The notes beneath the pieces were generated by a model. The model was not told where the DNA came from. It worked only from the letters and a program-made list of their open reading frames with translations, and ran no database searches. Shown in pieces: positions 37,336-50,051 of a DNA stretch of 50,051 nt. Location of the stretch: assembly GCF_000003605.2 (NCBI RefSeq), contig NW_003122912.1:326982-377032 (forward strand), given 5' to 3'. This DNA is from Saccoglossus kowalevskii (taxonomy: Eukaryota; Hemichordata; Enteropneusta; Harrimaniidae). A program made the position numbers and the translations under genes. Position 1 is the stretch's first letter. Each line of letters starts with the position of its first letter.

Positions 37336-40057
37336 CTACTTTTAATAACTTTAAATTTCAATTTATTTGAAGTTGATGTTCAATTCAATTTAATTAGACA
37401 CAATTTAGATTTAATTGTAAAATTGCATTCCTATATAGAATTGCAATTTAATGGAGTTTAATGAATTTAAAATGATTTAACTGAATTTAATGGTTTTACT
37501 TTTCAAAGTAAACTTGTGTAGATATGTGGGTATGCAAGACAGTACTCTGGAAAAAAAATTGACAAACTTGTATCTAAACATTCCAAAGTATGATACTGTG
37601 AGCTGCCTGTTATTAAAACATTGCGTTCTCATTGGCAGACTGGTACCACATGTATAATTTCGTGATTCTTCCAAAACTTCATGAAGTATTGTATCTCACA
37701 AAATGAAAACTGTTTACATTACATATGGTCAACTCATTGGTTTTATAATGCCAGATTTGTTACAAACCTAGTTTATTGATATCATAAACATGATTAGTAT
37801 CAGATTTATTATGATAAAAATACGTACTAAATCACAATTTTTTGATGAGTGCCGAAGTTGCCTCTCATGATGACTCAATTTACATTTGAATCATACACGT
37901 ATCAGTAACAAGTCTCAGATATATCCATTTGCTTGTAATTAAAGTAACACTCATCGATATCATGTTTGATATTAGTCATCCACAAAGTGTAAAGTTGTAT
38001 GTACACTGCTTGAAAGAAATGCAGCAACTGTAATGTAATTTCCTAAATCATTAAAAGATTTATTCTACCTGTCCTGAAATAGAAAAATTCTTGTAAACAA
38101 ACTTAATTTTTTTTGTTATATATAGTCTACACCCAATTCCATTTTAGAGTCTCAGTATACAATTCTTGCAATTTGACAGTATTCAATATATGTTGTCACT
38201 GTATATTTTGCACAATCAAAAATATTCAAACTCATTTCCACATATTTGAAATTACTCCAATAGTATTAACAAGCCCAAAATAGGAAGGGAGCATTTTGAG
38301 TACAAATTAGTGAAATCAGGAACATTTATTTCATTAATTTATTCATTTCACAAAAAGATTGGCGACCCCTTTTTTAGAACCATTCCAAAATATATTGTTG
38401 TGCATACATAATAAGCTTATAACTTGGCCTTATTTTATGTTGTAGGCTCACAAATCCAGACACCAAATAAAAATGTGTCAAACAGCAATTTAATTATAGT
38501 CAGGAGGACACAATTTTGTGAATCTTGTAGTGTCTTTAGGACTCAATTTCAGTTAACAGTAACTTGGTATACGTGATGGAATTACAGCATGACAACTTAG
38601 TCTGGCATAAAATGGCAGCAAAAAAAATCTCATATTGTAATCAATCAATCAATCTATCGATTCCTGCCTGTGAAGTACACTACCATATAGTGAAGTTAAT
38701 AGCTTGTGATTTTAAAGGGCAGTGGTCGTCGTGCTGCACATGTGCGACACTTGTGTTGATAAACATTGATTTTCCAACAATTCAATGCGCTCTTCTAATG
38801 GAAATCACAAGTATGAGGTTTGACCTGGGCACTATTTACCGCCAGTGACTCTTTCGATACTTTCCAATCATCTAAAAAAATACCTAATTAAAGCTTGATA
38901 ATGTCTCAGTTTGTACTCGTTGATCTGCGCAATAGTTAAAGTCGCCATCTTTGTTTATATGAGACCCATATATCTCACGCATGCATGGCGCGACGACTAC
39001 CTGAACCAAAAAAAACAAATATTTCTGTAGTAAAGCAATTCTCTTTCGGTTATATTCTTCAATTTCATTACTTATTCAGTGTGTAATCATTTAAAATCTA
39101 ACCAAACCAGGTGTAGAAGTCTAATTTGTGGTCAGATTATCTTGAATGACATGATTTACTTGCCCTTCAGTTCAGTCAAATTTGGTTACTTTCTATTGTC
39201 TAAATATTTTGACCTCAGAATCTCACAAGTGGCTCCTTGACAAAATCTGACGAAAAAACTTTCCAGGGTCTGCAAACACCATGAGGGGTCAATCATTTTA
39301 AATCATGGGGGTAGCTTGAAGATCTGTTGAAAAATAAATTGCAAGCTGGATGCGAAAGAAAGAAATGCAAGTTAGACACAGGCAGAAAAAATTGCAAAAA
39401 TGCATGCAAGGTGTGCAAGAACAAAATGTTGTCCTCCTCAAAATAAAGAAAAATTGCACTGGTCATATACTTTCACTGAACCCCTATAATTTCAAATGAT
39501 AGACCCCTTATATAAGGTCTAATAGCTCTCTTTTCATGTTCTACAGTGCATTTGTCTGTCTGATTTAGTGTTTAGTTTCAATTACTAGTACCATATTTGC
39601 TATATTAAAAGCATATGTAAATGACAGCAGTGTGTCTATGGTGGTCAAAGTAAGACACATTTCAATGGTTCAATCTATATTAAATGCAATTTCTGCCTTA
39701 GGTGCACATGTAATTGTGGATGTGTACCTAACAGAGCAAATACTGTACTGGGCCTGGATGCTTCGGACAATTTTTATGTTTAGGCCAGACATTTTGGCCA
39801 CATTTGAATTTCCTTTCCCATTCTGTGGCAAAATGCACTATAGTTTGCTCTTTAATTTAACAGTTAACCAAACTTTGAGTTCGAGCAAAATAGATTTTTT
39901 GTTTTGTTTAATGTACATTTCCTGTAATTTGAAGTTTGAACTGATAATTAAAATTTGAGTTACTGAATTTGAATGTTAAATAAAACAAAAAATTGATGTT
40001 GCCCGTAACTCGAATTTTGGTTACCGTAACTGTTATTAAATGTTTAAGTTACAATTT

Positions 40058-40111
40058 GGGCATGGTTTCGCAAAAGTGGGCATGGTTTCTGAAATATGGG
40101 CATGGTCCATT
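40058..40111 (+). repeat. Three 20-bp repeats of GGGCATGGT
   Basis: GGGCATGGTTTC at 40058 and 40078 and GGGCATGGTCC at 40098, exactly 20 bp apart. Around them GTAACTC and ATAACTCGATG words also recur. Confidence 0.7.
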
Positions 40112-41573
40112 TTGTAACTCAATGTTTTCATAACTCGATGTTCAGAACTTGATGTCCGTAAAGCGAACAATTCAGCATCTCGCCTGAGAAAGATAACAAT
40201 TAAAATGTTGTTTTTTGGACAAAAATGCTGCATGACCAAGAAGTGATGCCATATGGACAGACAGACGGACGGACAGAAGGATGCATGGATCCAAACATAA
40301 ATTTGTGATGTGGACCAAAAATTAGATGAAAATATGAATGTCAGTGTACATGCAATTACAACACTAACTAGTCACAACAGTGTTTCAGTGGAATGTAGCA
40401 GAAAAAACATCAGGGCTAAACATCCAAAGAATCCATCCCCAATGAGTCTAAACATATGGCATTCAAAACAGACACATTTTGGCACTTTCACTTTGTTGTC
40501 CTTTTATTAGCAACAATTTCTGATATCAAATCTGTTTTTTTTGAATTTCAACAACTGCATGCATGTTTTAATATTTTTATTAGGTTAGAAATATGATATT
40601 TTCTACTTTTCCAGCTAAACAAATGTTTGAGACATGAGCAATAAATCACAGTCATGAAATAATCCACTATCCGAGTAGGATTTGTGTTTCGTTTTTCATT
40701 CAAAATGAACATCCTGAAAGTATATTTGCTCCATTTTTTAATCCGGGAAATGAACTGGGCTAAGCTTTATTGCTATAGCCCATGATGTTCTATGCACAGA
40801 CATAAAGATCTAATTTCAATTAATTTGGTGATCAAATTCCATACTTTCACAATCATCCAAGATGTCCAATTAAAGGTAAACATCATTCTTTAGTTTTTGC
40901 TATGAAGAGTAAGTAATGTAACACAATATCACAGCCTCCTTTTTTCAATTTAAAAGCAGGAAGAGGTCCCTGGAATAAATCATTGTATTGTTCTGTGAAG
41001 AATTAAAAGGCAGAAAGCACAAAGGTCAACCACCAAGGGATTGACATCCAAGGTCTACGGTATATCATGTTAGTTACATTTACCAGTACTCAAATGCCAA
41101 ATATCAACATTTTTCATTCAACATAAATCAGATCTTTTATTTTAAAACTTTATAACATCTACAGATGACATTCAAATGAAACAAGACATCTCACAAAGTT
41201 ACAGTTGTTGCACCATAGGGTATTTTGATAAGTGACCCACAGCTAAGTATACAACACATTATCATTTTCCTTTTCCTCCCACGCTAAATCTTTGTTAATC
41301 TAGAGTCCTTTAAATTTATTTTACTTTCTGTTTTAGACAGAGTTGAGAATTATTGTGAGGAAACTGTTTAGGAATTCACATGGTATCAACTTTTTAAACA
41401 AATCATCACAAAAAGGTTGAACATCTCTGAGTGCCTTGAAAAACATTTTTTGCCTAGCTATCTAAATGTAACAACTTGGGAATTGCCTATTGCTAGCATA
41501 GCTAGTACAAGGCAAATGAAGTCTACACTCAACTTTTACTGCGTTCACATTGTGTTTGCAGAGGGATTACAGC

Positions 41574-42124
41574 AGTTGCGTTCACGTTATTCTGGACCAA
41601 CTTAGGACTGACTCGGCTCGTGCCGAAATCCCGCCCTCATTCGTCGATCTGTTGGCCCAAACATATAGTGAAATTATATCCATTTGTTGCTATGGTGTTT
41701 ATTACGAGCCATCGTGCACATGAACGGCAAAGAAGATTTGAAACACAATTATTTTGTTCACGTCAATGTAGTGTTGCAAGAAAATAGCGGTTCCAGCAGC
41801 ACATAAATACGTGTCGCTAACGACGGTTCGCATTCATTTCCTTTCATTACTACAGCATCCGACTATATACTAGTATATCTGAATTTCCTGTCATCGTCAT
41901 TTCATACTAGTATGAATCAACTTGTGTTTTCTTAAATTTACCACCGAAGGTGTGATTTCGGCTCGTGCAGAGCGTTCAGACAGCAAATCTCAGCACATGC
42001 AGAGTTTCGGTCCCAAGCATCTATCGGGACCGAGATAGAGTTGTTTTCGACACGTGCCAACTCAGTCCCGACTGGTCACACACAAGTTACGGCACGTGCC
42101 GAGATCTCTAACGTGAACGCCACT
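41574..42124. mobile_element. Non-autonomous DNA element with 16-bp TIRs
   Basis: AGTTGCGTTCACGTTA (41574-41589) and TAACGTGAACGCCACT (42109-42124) are inverted with one mismatch. The interior is richer in GC and CpG than its surroundings near the ends and has repeated CGGCTCGTGC, CGGCACGTGCCGAG and CAGTCCCGACTGG words that form further inverted pairs. No transposase is visible. I could not find a clear target-site duplication. Confidence 0.55.
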
Positions 42125-42335
42125 ATTGTAAGATATTACTTAAGTTCTGTGTATTTATTTATATTAACACACAACATCCTCCGTAGGGGATTAAAAGGGT
42201 TACAAATCAGATATTAGTAAAAGAAAAATAACCACATAAAAAGTAAAGAAACAAAAAGCATAAAGAAAAAAAAATGATAAAAATCTGTATACTAGGAATG
42301 TGTTACTGGCTTAGTTTATGAGGTGCTACTGTCAA

Positions 42336-42490
42336 ACTGTAAACCCCTCTAATTTCGCAAGAGTCAAATTTGAATGTCAAAAATGATTTTCATAGCAATG
42401 AACATTTCTCTGGAATCAAATCTGTGAGAAATTTTCTCTTCAACGAATGCCATGAAATCTCCTGTCATCAAAAATTCAGCACTTTACAGT
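42336..42490. mobile_element. Possible degenerate MITE
   Basis: ACTGTAAACCCC at the left and ACTTTACAGT at the right are weak inverted ends like those of families A-C. The interior (TTTCATAGCAATGAACATTT) is unrelated. Low confidence. Confidence 0.25.
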
Positions 42491-43426
42491 ATACTATGGA
42501 TAGTTGAATTTCATTAATTGGAATTGAAATCAAAGAAGCAAATCAATTTTTCAAACAGTAAATTCCACTTTCACGTTTTCCATTTCCAGTGAAAAATAAG
42601 TAATCTACAGTATTTCCATTCATGGCTTCGCATTCCTCACTGCCACCTGTGGATTTACAGACATTTCAAACATTCTCGTCATACACAAATACAACCCTGG
42701 GGATATAAACATGAAAGTTGATCATGCAATGTTACCTTGCAACCAAAAGTACTTTCATTTCATATTAGAATTCAATTCTTTGTATCAGGTGTACATGTTA
42801 GGCAAATTGTGAAGTAGTTCTTAGTTGAATACTTCAGTGTATTGTAGCTTCTATTCCGTCACGTTCTTCTCATGCCGCACAGAATACACCTATTGTACTG
42901 CGCTGCACCGTGTGAATGAATACATTCTGTGTAAAACCGTCTTCCCACTGTCCTGAATACATACACTCGAGACAAATGCAGACCGTTTTTTTGAAGATTG
43001 GAATTCTCATGCAGTAATAGACTACCCTCAGAAATTGCAGGTGTGAAAACAAAAATATTAAGTGATGTAAAGATGTTAATATTGATATTTTATGCAACTA
43101 TCGTAGTTTTGATGGTACCTATACTGTTTATGCTTTTATAGTACAAATAAAAACTTATATATTTAAATAGTATATTTCTATGTAGTATGGTATATTTGAA
43201 TGCAATTTTACAACATTTAATTTGAACCAAATATTCTTCTACTTTTGTTTCTTTACATACACACTGTCGCTTGGTGTTGTCATACATCAGTATATTTAAA
43301 ACTTAACTTGTTAACATCCAATCAAGGATTAGTTTACGAACAGATTAGGTAGGTAGGTGATCTGTAATTGGATGAATTTAAAGTTGACTGTATTTGTTTG
43401 TTTATTGACTAGTTTGAACAGGAAGA

Positions 43427-43770
43427 GATAATAATAATAATAAAGATAATTTATTGCATCCTTAGAAATACAGTGTTTCCATCAGTTTATAGCAACAAAA
43501 GTAAGATATTAAAAAACAAAATAACAAAATAACTATAGCAAATAATAAATGATAGATTTTAGTGTTTTTGTTAAGTATCTTTCTCGTTTCTCATTAAGAA
43601 CGAGCTGTGTATAAATTCTCCAACAAGTTTGATTACATTTGTGTTAGAATTTTTCATTAAGTATGTAAATTTCTGTTGGTCAGTTTTTGTTTCATCAGGA
43701 AACTGTATATTTGAGAATATATCCATTCGCAGTGTGTGATATTTTGGGCATTTGATGAGGAGATGCAATT
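43427..43770 (-). mobile_element. 5'-truncated LINE remnant (C-terminal ORF end and 3' tail)
   Basis: On the minus strand, 43571-43768 encodes 65 residues beginning HLLIKCPKYHTLRMDIFSN and continuing KFTYLMKNSNTNVIKLVGEF, then IHSSFLMRN, followed by a stop. The H-x-L-x-x-C-P-x-Y-x-x-L-R pattern and the later Lys/Phe-rich helix are typical of the extreme C terminus of LINE reverse-transcriptase proteins from invertebrates. The short 3' end finishes with an ATT-type microsatellite (TTATTATTATTAT on the minus strand, 43429-43442), a usual LINE tail. The reverse transcriptase itself is missing, so the copy is dead. Confidence 0.55.
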
Positions 43771-45554
43771 ATATGCAATTATATGAAAAAAATAACTGCA
43801 GTTCTTGAATTGCAAGATATATTTTCATTCGGCATACAAATGCACAGTAGGGAATCCTTGCGACAATACTGGCATCACAAACTGTGGGTCATTCATGCAT
43901 AAACACGTCTCATCATGTATCCACTATTTACAGTTTTCTCCTGAATATAATATTTGTGACTTTACAGTAATCTCAAATGATCCACTGTAAAACACTAAAA
44001 CTGTTTGCCATAAATCCTTTCAGTAAATTGAGCTATACACCCTCAATCACTGCGAACAGTGAATGGACCATGAACAGTCATTATATTTGGATAATTTTTA
44101 AATACTATTTTTCAGTTGGTTGATTTGTTTGAGTGGGTTTAAATTATAGGAAGGAATATAATGACTGCAGAATAAAACAGAGTAACATGGAAAAAAAACT
44201 AAAACTAAAAAATTTAATTTTTATTTTTTGCCAATAAGAAACATAGACCTACCACAGAAAATTTACAAGGAGGATTGATAGCATCTCATTGTCATAGTTT
44301 CCTGCCAGGGAGTCAATTAACTGGAAGATATAAAAAAAAAATATATAATTTTACCGATATGTAGTTAAAATCAGGTGGTTCATCTAATCAAGAGGAATAA
44401 CTAATGAAACAATTCCCTCACAAATTGCAAGCTATGTGGGACAATACATCATCACTGATTCAATTCAATAAAGCATTTCACATTAGTATAGGGATGGACC
44501 ACTAAAAACCATTGGAAGGCATGAAAATGTAACCAAAATGCTTAGTTATTTTTCTGCCCCTCATCGTAACTTCAAATGATCCATTCATGGTGAAAATGGC
44601 TTAAAAATCACCTTCTGCCAAAACTTCCTACAGGAGAGATACTATAAACTTAAGTTTAGCCTACTGATAAGAAATATTTTATGTTTGTCAGCGGTGTGAA
44701 CAAGGCTATAAAGATCCCAATACCCCAATAAAAATTTATGCATGAAATTCATGACGAGTTCTCATTTCAATGAATCCAGTTCTTTCATCTCTAAAGCCTT
44801 GTTTACACGTGGGATGGATCACTTTGTAAACTTTCCTTTCAGTGGACTAAACCTGTTCTCTGTTCATACATCACAGGAGTCTATATTGAACTCAGTGTTC
44901 TCACCCATTCATGCCATATATATTAACCTACCATTTAGTCATCGGTCACAGTATCTCATCTCAGTGTTAAATACTGAACTCTGGGTCGAGACCTGCCCTC
45001 CAACTCCAAGCTAAACTGACCTATGTTTTTTTTTTAACAGTGGGTTCAAAATTAACTCTGGGTCAAACTCTCAGTTTTGCTACCAGCGTGAACACCCTAT
45101 TAACAATGATTCTTTTCTATCACCACCGAGTTTCCCAAACCACAAGAGATGTTGAAGAACTCTGCATGCATCTTCAAAACCCAGGTCCATGATCTTATCT
45201 ATATACATGAAGTATTACCACACCATGGGTGGTAAGTGTACAAAGTGGAAATCCACTTTGGATCTGCTAAAGTTATTGTTTCCACCAAGTCAGCAGATTA
45301 ATTTCTTTTTGTTGAGAATTTAGTGCGTATTGTTTCACAGTGTTGGTAAATAAACTGAAGTTTACTATATAAATCCCCATTTTGACTACATAATAGACCT
45401 AGAACAAAGGTGATCACATTAATGTCTTTAATCAGCTTACAGACAACAATTCTGATGAGGGATCCAGTAAACCTGCATATTTCACTGTTACATGCTTAAA
45501 AACCCATCTATTTTTCATCAGTTTATAATCACAGTCCTTCACAGTCCCTTATAG

Positions 45555-45624
45555 TAACACAGTCCCCCTGTTGAGGGACTGTCCCCCTGTTGAGGGACTG
45601 TCTCCCTGTTGAGGGACTGTGTTA
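45555..45624 (+). repeat. Clustered AGTCCCT/AGGGACT hairpins
   Basis: TAACACAGTCCC (45555-45566) pairs with GGGACTGTGTTA (45613-45624), and between them a roughly 20-bp unit (CTGTTGAGGGACTGTCCCC) repeats about three times. Related hairpins are at 46251-46271 and 47968-47994. Confidence 0.75.
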
Positions 45625-45877
45625 CATGAATATTAAAGTATTGATTGTATGTCAAATTTATAATGATTACTTTAACATTGTTCAAGAAAATCTAGTAGTT
45701 AGATTGTAGGGCAGAGATAAAAAAGTAAAAGTCCCCTAAATAAATAAACTCTTGTCAATCACTGTTATGTAACAGTGAGTGTAAAATAACAACCCCTTGT
45801 TGTCTGTTTATAAGTAGGCTTTCTGAATATACTTATACACAATTTGACAGACAACCAGTTAGCACTCTGAATTTGAA

Positions 45878-46089
45878 TACTGTAAAAGGGTTAATTATTC
45901 ACTGGGTTTCAATTTAGCTTATTTCGCTGACTGGAAAAATGCGCTAAATTAAAACCCAGTGAATATGTAAAATTGAGCTCTGAACACATTATCTAAATGC
46001 TAAAACCGTGAATTTAAAAACCACTGAATATGCCTGAAATGGTAAATCAGTGAAATTTAAACCCAGTGGAAATTAGTCATTTTACAGTA
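45878..46089. mobile_element. MITE family C
   Basis: TACTGTAAAAGGGTTAATTA and TAGTCATTTTACAGTA form inverted ends, with inner arms TTCACTGGGTTT and AAACCCAGTGG. Length 212 bp, TA at both ends, no transposase. The outer CTGTAAAA is shared with families A and B. Confidence 0.65.
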
Positions 46090-47967
46090 GCCATACCTCT
46101 ATAATTCTGCCCATGGTGCTTTATGAAGGGCTTTAACTCTTTATCTGGTCAAGTCAATGTAAAAGAACAGGCAGTTGGTAGGATAAGGGTTAAATACCTC
46201 ATCAGAAGAAGATTATACTTTTCAATTCATTGTGGATATTTACAAAGTAAGTCCCTGTTGAGGGACTGTGGTTAAACCATTTTAAGTAAATGAACAACAA
46301 CAAAAACCCTGTGAAATTAATCATCATGATCTTGTTTGTGGTTGGTTGCTATGGAACAGTTTTGCATATTCATGGACTTTTTCATCCATGGTATGTTGAG
46401 GAGTTATTTAGTCAAGAAAATTTGTTAATTTGTTCTAAAGATTTTGTCCTCATCACCTGAATGCTAAGACTAATTGGCAATTCTAATAAATCAAAAGGTT
46501 AATTGATAAATAATGTGATTTTAATTGGACAAGATAAACAATGACAGTTGACAGTGATGTATTTATCCATACCTATTAGTTATCTTGGTGTCCTCTGATA
46601 ATGATACATTGTAACAACACAACCAAATACAATGTATTATAGAATCAACATAACAACCTTTGTTTAGAGTCACAATTGATGCAGCAAAACAAATCTATAT
46701 TGGAACTCTGTAGTTATAAGAAGTCAAAGCCACAGAAGAAAAGTCACAAATAAAAAAGTTACATTGAATCTGTCACAAATCGTCTTAACAAGTTACGAAA
46801 AAATAACATCACCCTATCATTAAAGTTAATGTTTGTAAAATAGATACATAAATTACCAGTAGGTTCCTCAATTAAAAAAAATGAACTGTACATACCTCGA
46901 TATTATGTGAGTTTTGTATACGTCACTATTTTTAATTAATATTGTGCTGGTAAATAATTATCAATTTAACAAAGTTCACTCCTCAAATCATGTCAAACTA
47001 TCAATATTTCTCTCCAAAAAACTTGTGTCCTATGCAATTAAAAAACCTACTCGCCATTATTTTTCTGTCACTTTCTTACCATGTACTACATGATATATTG
47101 TGGAATATTCTCACTAAAAGTCTTTTTGGAGCACAGCATATTATTTTCATGTAATATAGATTCCTGGTTAGTTGTATGCAATGTATTGGTGAAATCAAGG
47201 ATTTATAAGATAAATGTACAGTGATGAATTTGAAGATCTCACTAGAAGCAAAGTTGTGCAATTTGCTAGCATTTAAAAGCGATGCTAGATCTTGGGCCGA
47301 ATGAGACAAGTTATTTTGTCCCAACAGATCAGTTTTGATAATGAAATCTAAATGAATCATTGAGTAACCATGTGGAACATCTACCACGATACACCAGCAA
47401 GTTTAATCATCTAAGTCATTATCCAGGATAAAGTCCAATATACAAGTGACCTGCACTACACTGAATGTAGGACAGTCTGTAACATGAGTATGCTGGCCTT
47501 GAGAGTTGAGTTTATGGCAAAGTTTGAGGAGAAGCCTGCTCTTGCATACATGATAAATCACCTTTTTTTCAGACAGGTATATGTTATTTCAGGGTTATCA
47601 CTTTGTTATGTGTTAACATTAAGTTTTACTCCCTCGGCCCAAAACCATGAAATGATGCAACATTGCAGATAGGAGGAAAGGTAGAACAGTGATCACATGT
47701 GAAAAGTAAAATTAAATTGATAGGTACATTACAGTTGCCATGCTTACAACAAATTATGAGAGTTGTTCATCACTTTCTTCTATTGTTAAACCAACAAATG
47801 TATCCATATTCTGCTTGAGTAAACATGATAGCCATTTTAAGATCATGCCAAGCATTTTTAAAGCACAGCCACTTATTCCATCTCCCTCAGTTTATGACAA
47901 TTTAATAACCCAATAAAGATCTTCAATGAGATAGTTTGTCATGATCACCCAAGTTTGAAGGGGAAGA

Positions 47968-47994
47968 CCACAGTCCCTTTAAGAGGGACTGTGG
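47968..47994. repeat. Perfect 11-bp hairpin CCACAGTCCCT/AGGGACTGTGG
   Basis: The arms are separated by TTAAG. The arm sequence matches that of the 45.5-kb cluster and the 46.25-kb hairpin. Confidence 0.8.
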
Positions 47995-50051
47995 GAAGAC
48001 CAATTATTAGCGCACAGACTAACAGAAAAACTGGACCTCACAGCGAATGACCTGCTTTACCTTTACATATTTATCATAAGACAACAAACAAGTAAAGAAC
48101 AGCTAATTATGTCACATGTTTAATGATCAAAGCAAAAATATACATGTATGCATGCACTCTGTTAAAATGAATGTTATAATTTGAAAAACAAACAAACAAA
48201 ACCACTTGTAAAAGGTTTCAACTCTCCTGGTTTGGTTTATGAAATAAAATACTCATTTGATTTTCCAACTTTCACAACTTCAAATCCAGAGTAAACTGTT
48301 TAATATTTTTTATTGAATGTGCCAATTAAGTACTGTAATATTTCATACTTAATATTGCGAACAATTCCAGCAATGTATACCCCCCCCCCCCCAACATTGC
48401 ACAATACCATTTAGCAGTTGCTGGCTGGTTGCTATGAGTCATCATCACATGGAAATGGACAATTCTAAATCAGTCAAGTCACATGAATGGTGATGTCATG
48501 ACAAATAACGCAATATTTATAAATATTATAAATATCACACCTAGATTTATTTCATGAAACATTTCTTAGAGGAAGACTGTGACAGAACGATTACAAACTC
48601 AGTCTCTTATTTTTTATAAATATTTATAAATTTTACAATTTAGCAGAAACAAAAAGTTTGAAACATAAAAAAACTTCATGATCCAAAAATGGGTTTATAT
48701 TTTTTGTGTTTTTATCTGGAACATTTAGTTGTGAAGTATAATTGGACATTTATTATCTCATTTGTCAAATTAAATTTATTTCTTTAAATTCTAAAAAGAA
48801 AAATATTTCTACGTGTGCAAAAAACACAGGTTTCAATCATCACTAACGTTTTCCTTTTATTTTATTTGTAGCGACCGTTTTCAGTTTCTAATATATAGAT
48901 TTACATCTATTTTTGTAATAGAATTTAGCAACCGTTGTCTAATATTATTTTTCGTGCTACATTTTCGAGCAGCAAACTTTATGCAAAATGTAGGCCACAA
49001 TAGTGTTTAATATACTTCAACTTCAGTCATTTCTGGCTTGGCCGATGTCATTTATTAAACGGTTTCATACAATTAAACAAAAAATAATGAAAGATAATAC
49101 TTTCCGAATTAGGGCATCATCAATGACCTGACCTCCTACAGGGTTTAAAACACTATCATGGTCAATCAAAATTCCATACCAGTGAGACAAGCAACAACTA
49201 AAGAAAGTAAAAGCAAAACTTACAATCACGTGAAAGGAGGTCATCGACATCCAAATGCATGATGGGAAATCAGGAAGTGAGTGGATGAGGAATGAAATTA
49301 AGTCATTTTCGATTTGAATATCCTCAATTATAAGTACGAAATTTACAAAATACTGTAATTTTTTTTAATTAATGTATCTTTCTACGAAATTCCCGTCAGA
49401 ACACGTAGCAAATGTTTCAGTTCAAGGCTAGAGTGAGTAATAAAGTTTATAATTTATTACAGAAATATTGCTCCTTTAATACAGATTGTTTGTTTCAATT
49501 AATTTATGACAATGTATATGCAAAGCTATAACTATAGGACAAGCAAATATTGGCCATATATGCCACTGCCATTCTCACTGGCAATCTCAAATTTGTTGAA
49601 AACTGTTTTTGTTTGATATTAATTCCTATCCTGTGTATGTATAAGTGTATTTTATTGTTTTCTTAATTTTCAAAAACAATGTTGTTTCAAGCAGTCGCAA
49701 CGACAATATAGAACACTTCCTTAATCTTTGTACAATTTCAACTTTTTTTTTTTTAAATATCTAATTCTTAAAAGATTTGAAAAGTGTGAGTGTTGGTCCA
49801 ATTGTTAAAGGCCAAGTTGCCTGTCTAGTGGTCTGAGGTTATACAGACTCTCTCACAAGTCAATGCAGTTCTATAAAAAAAAAATTCACTATATCTACAC
49901 TGGGATTAGATTTCAATGTGTGATTTATAATTGACATTACAGCCACAAATATATATCTCAAGTTTCTCCACATCAAATTATTGAAATATACAAGTAACCC
50001 GTAGAATACTGTGTGGGTAATATTTTTTATATTGATTTTTGTTGCATTTGC

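Larger units (their letters stand above)
27027..50051. other. Gene-poor right part
   Basis: Between the elements listed separately I see AT-rich noncoding sequence, simple repeats and only short chance open frames. It may be intergenic DNA or a very long intron of a gene outside the window. A small CpG cluster at about 38920-39000 with a YY1-like CGCCATCTTT (38944) and CATGGCGCGACGAC is the only spot that looks promoter-like. Confidence 0.45.

Noticed and set aside
39632-39958. 108-codon plus-strand frame
   Set aside because: Hydrophobic, AT-driven sequence with no domain, no splice sites in suitable positions and no neighbours suggesting a gene.
44797-45100. Possible second inverted-end element
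   Set aside because: GTTTACACGTGGG and CAGCGTGAACACC only loosely match; the ends are too weak to call on their own, so it is mentioned only with the 41.6-kb element.
47076-47387. 103-codon minus-strand frame
   Set aside because: No recognisable motif, no splice-site or promoter support, and composition like the background.

Overview
This window is AT-rich animal nuclear DNA. It shows spliced GT-AG genes with introns up to 5 kb, poly(A)-type signals, many short inverted-repeat transposons, a tRNA-derived SINE and a LINE remnant, and no operons or Shine-Dalgarno sites. It most likely comes from an invertebrate bilaterian, probably marine (deuterostome or lophotrochozoan). I cannot name the species.

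One real protein gene can be supported: a plus-strand Kruppel-like transcription factor of the KLF3/KLF8/KLF12 repressor subgroup, occupying about 4.1-14.4 kb with a 3' UTR perhaps reaching 17.7 kb. I reconstruct six coding exons: 4083-4178, 5783-~5878 (3' end uncertain), 6696-6831, 7861-8050, 8885-9117 and 14190-14362. Phases agree across the last four exons, and exon 1 ends in phase 0. The protein would be about 300 residues. It has SUMO-type IKKE and IKSE motifs, a CtBP-binding PLDLS motif, a conserved TVTLESVNESG block, a Ser-rich linker and three C2H2 fingers ending at the stop codon. A 49-nt fragment with strong splice sites at 2583-2631 may be a 5' UTR exon. A CpG-rich segment (about 4.54-6.18 kb) with CCAAT and GT-box motifs may be an internal promoter.

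The introns and flanks hold several mobile-element families. Family A has seven copies across the window, family B three and family C one; all share TA-CTGTA-type ends. Family D has three copies, and family E has two large copies in opposite orientation. E and D copies in introns 2, 3 and 5 form nested inverted pairs around KLF exons 3-5, a layout that could promote exon circularisation or skipping.

From about 17.7 kb to the end I find no convincing protein gene. This part holds a 21-copy array of a 37-bp repeat (26251-27026), each copy carrying a palindrome centred mostly on an E-box. It also holds a SINE (about 32.0-32.4 kb), several MITE-like elements (34.1, 41.6-42.1, 45.9 kb), a cluster of AGTCCCT/AGGGACT hairpins (45.5-48.0 kb), a 5'-truncated LINE fragment (43.4-43.8 kb) and simple repeats. 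It is probably intergenic, or possibly a long intron of a gene outside the window.
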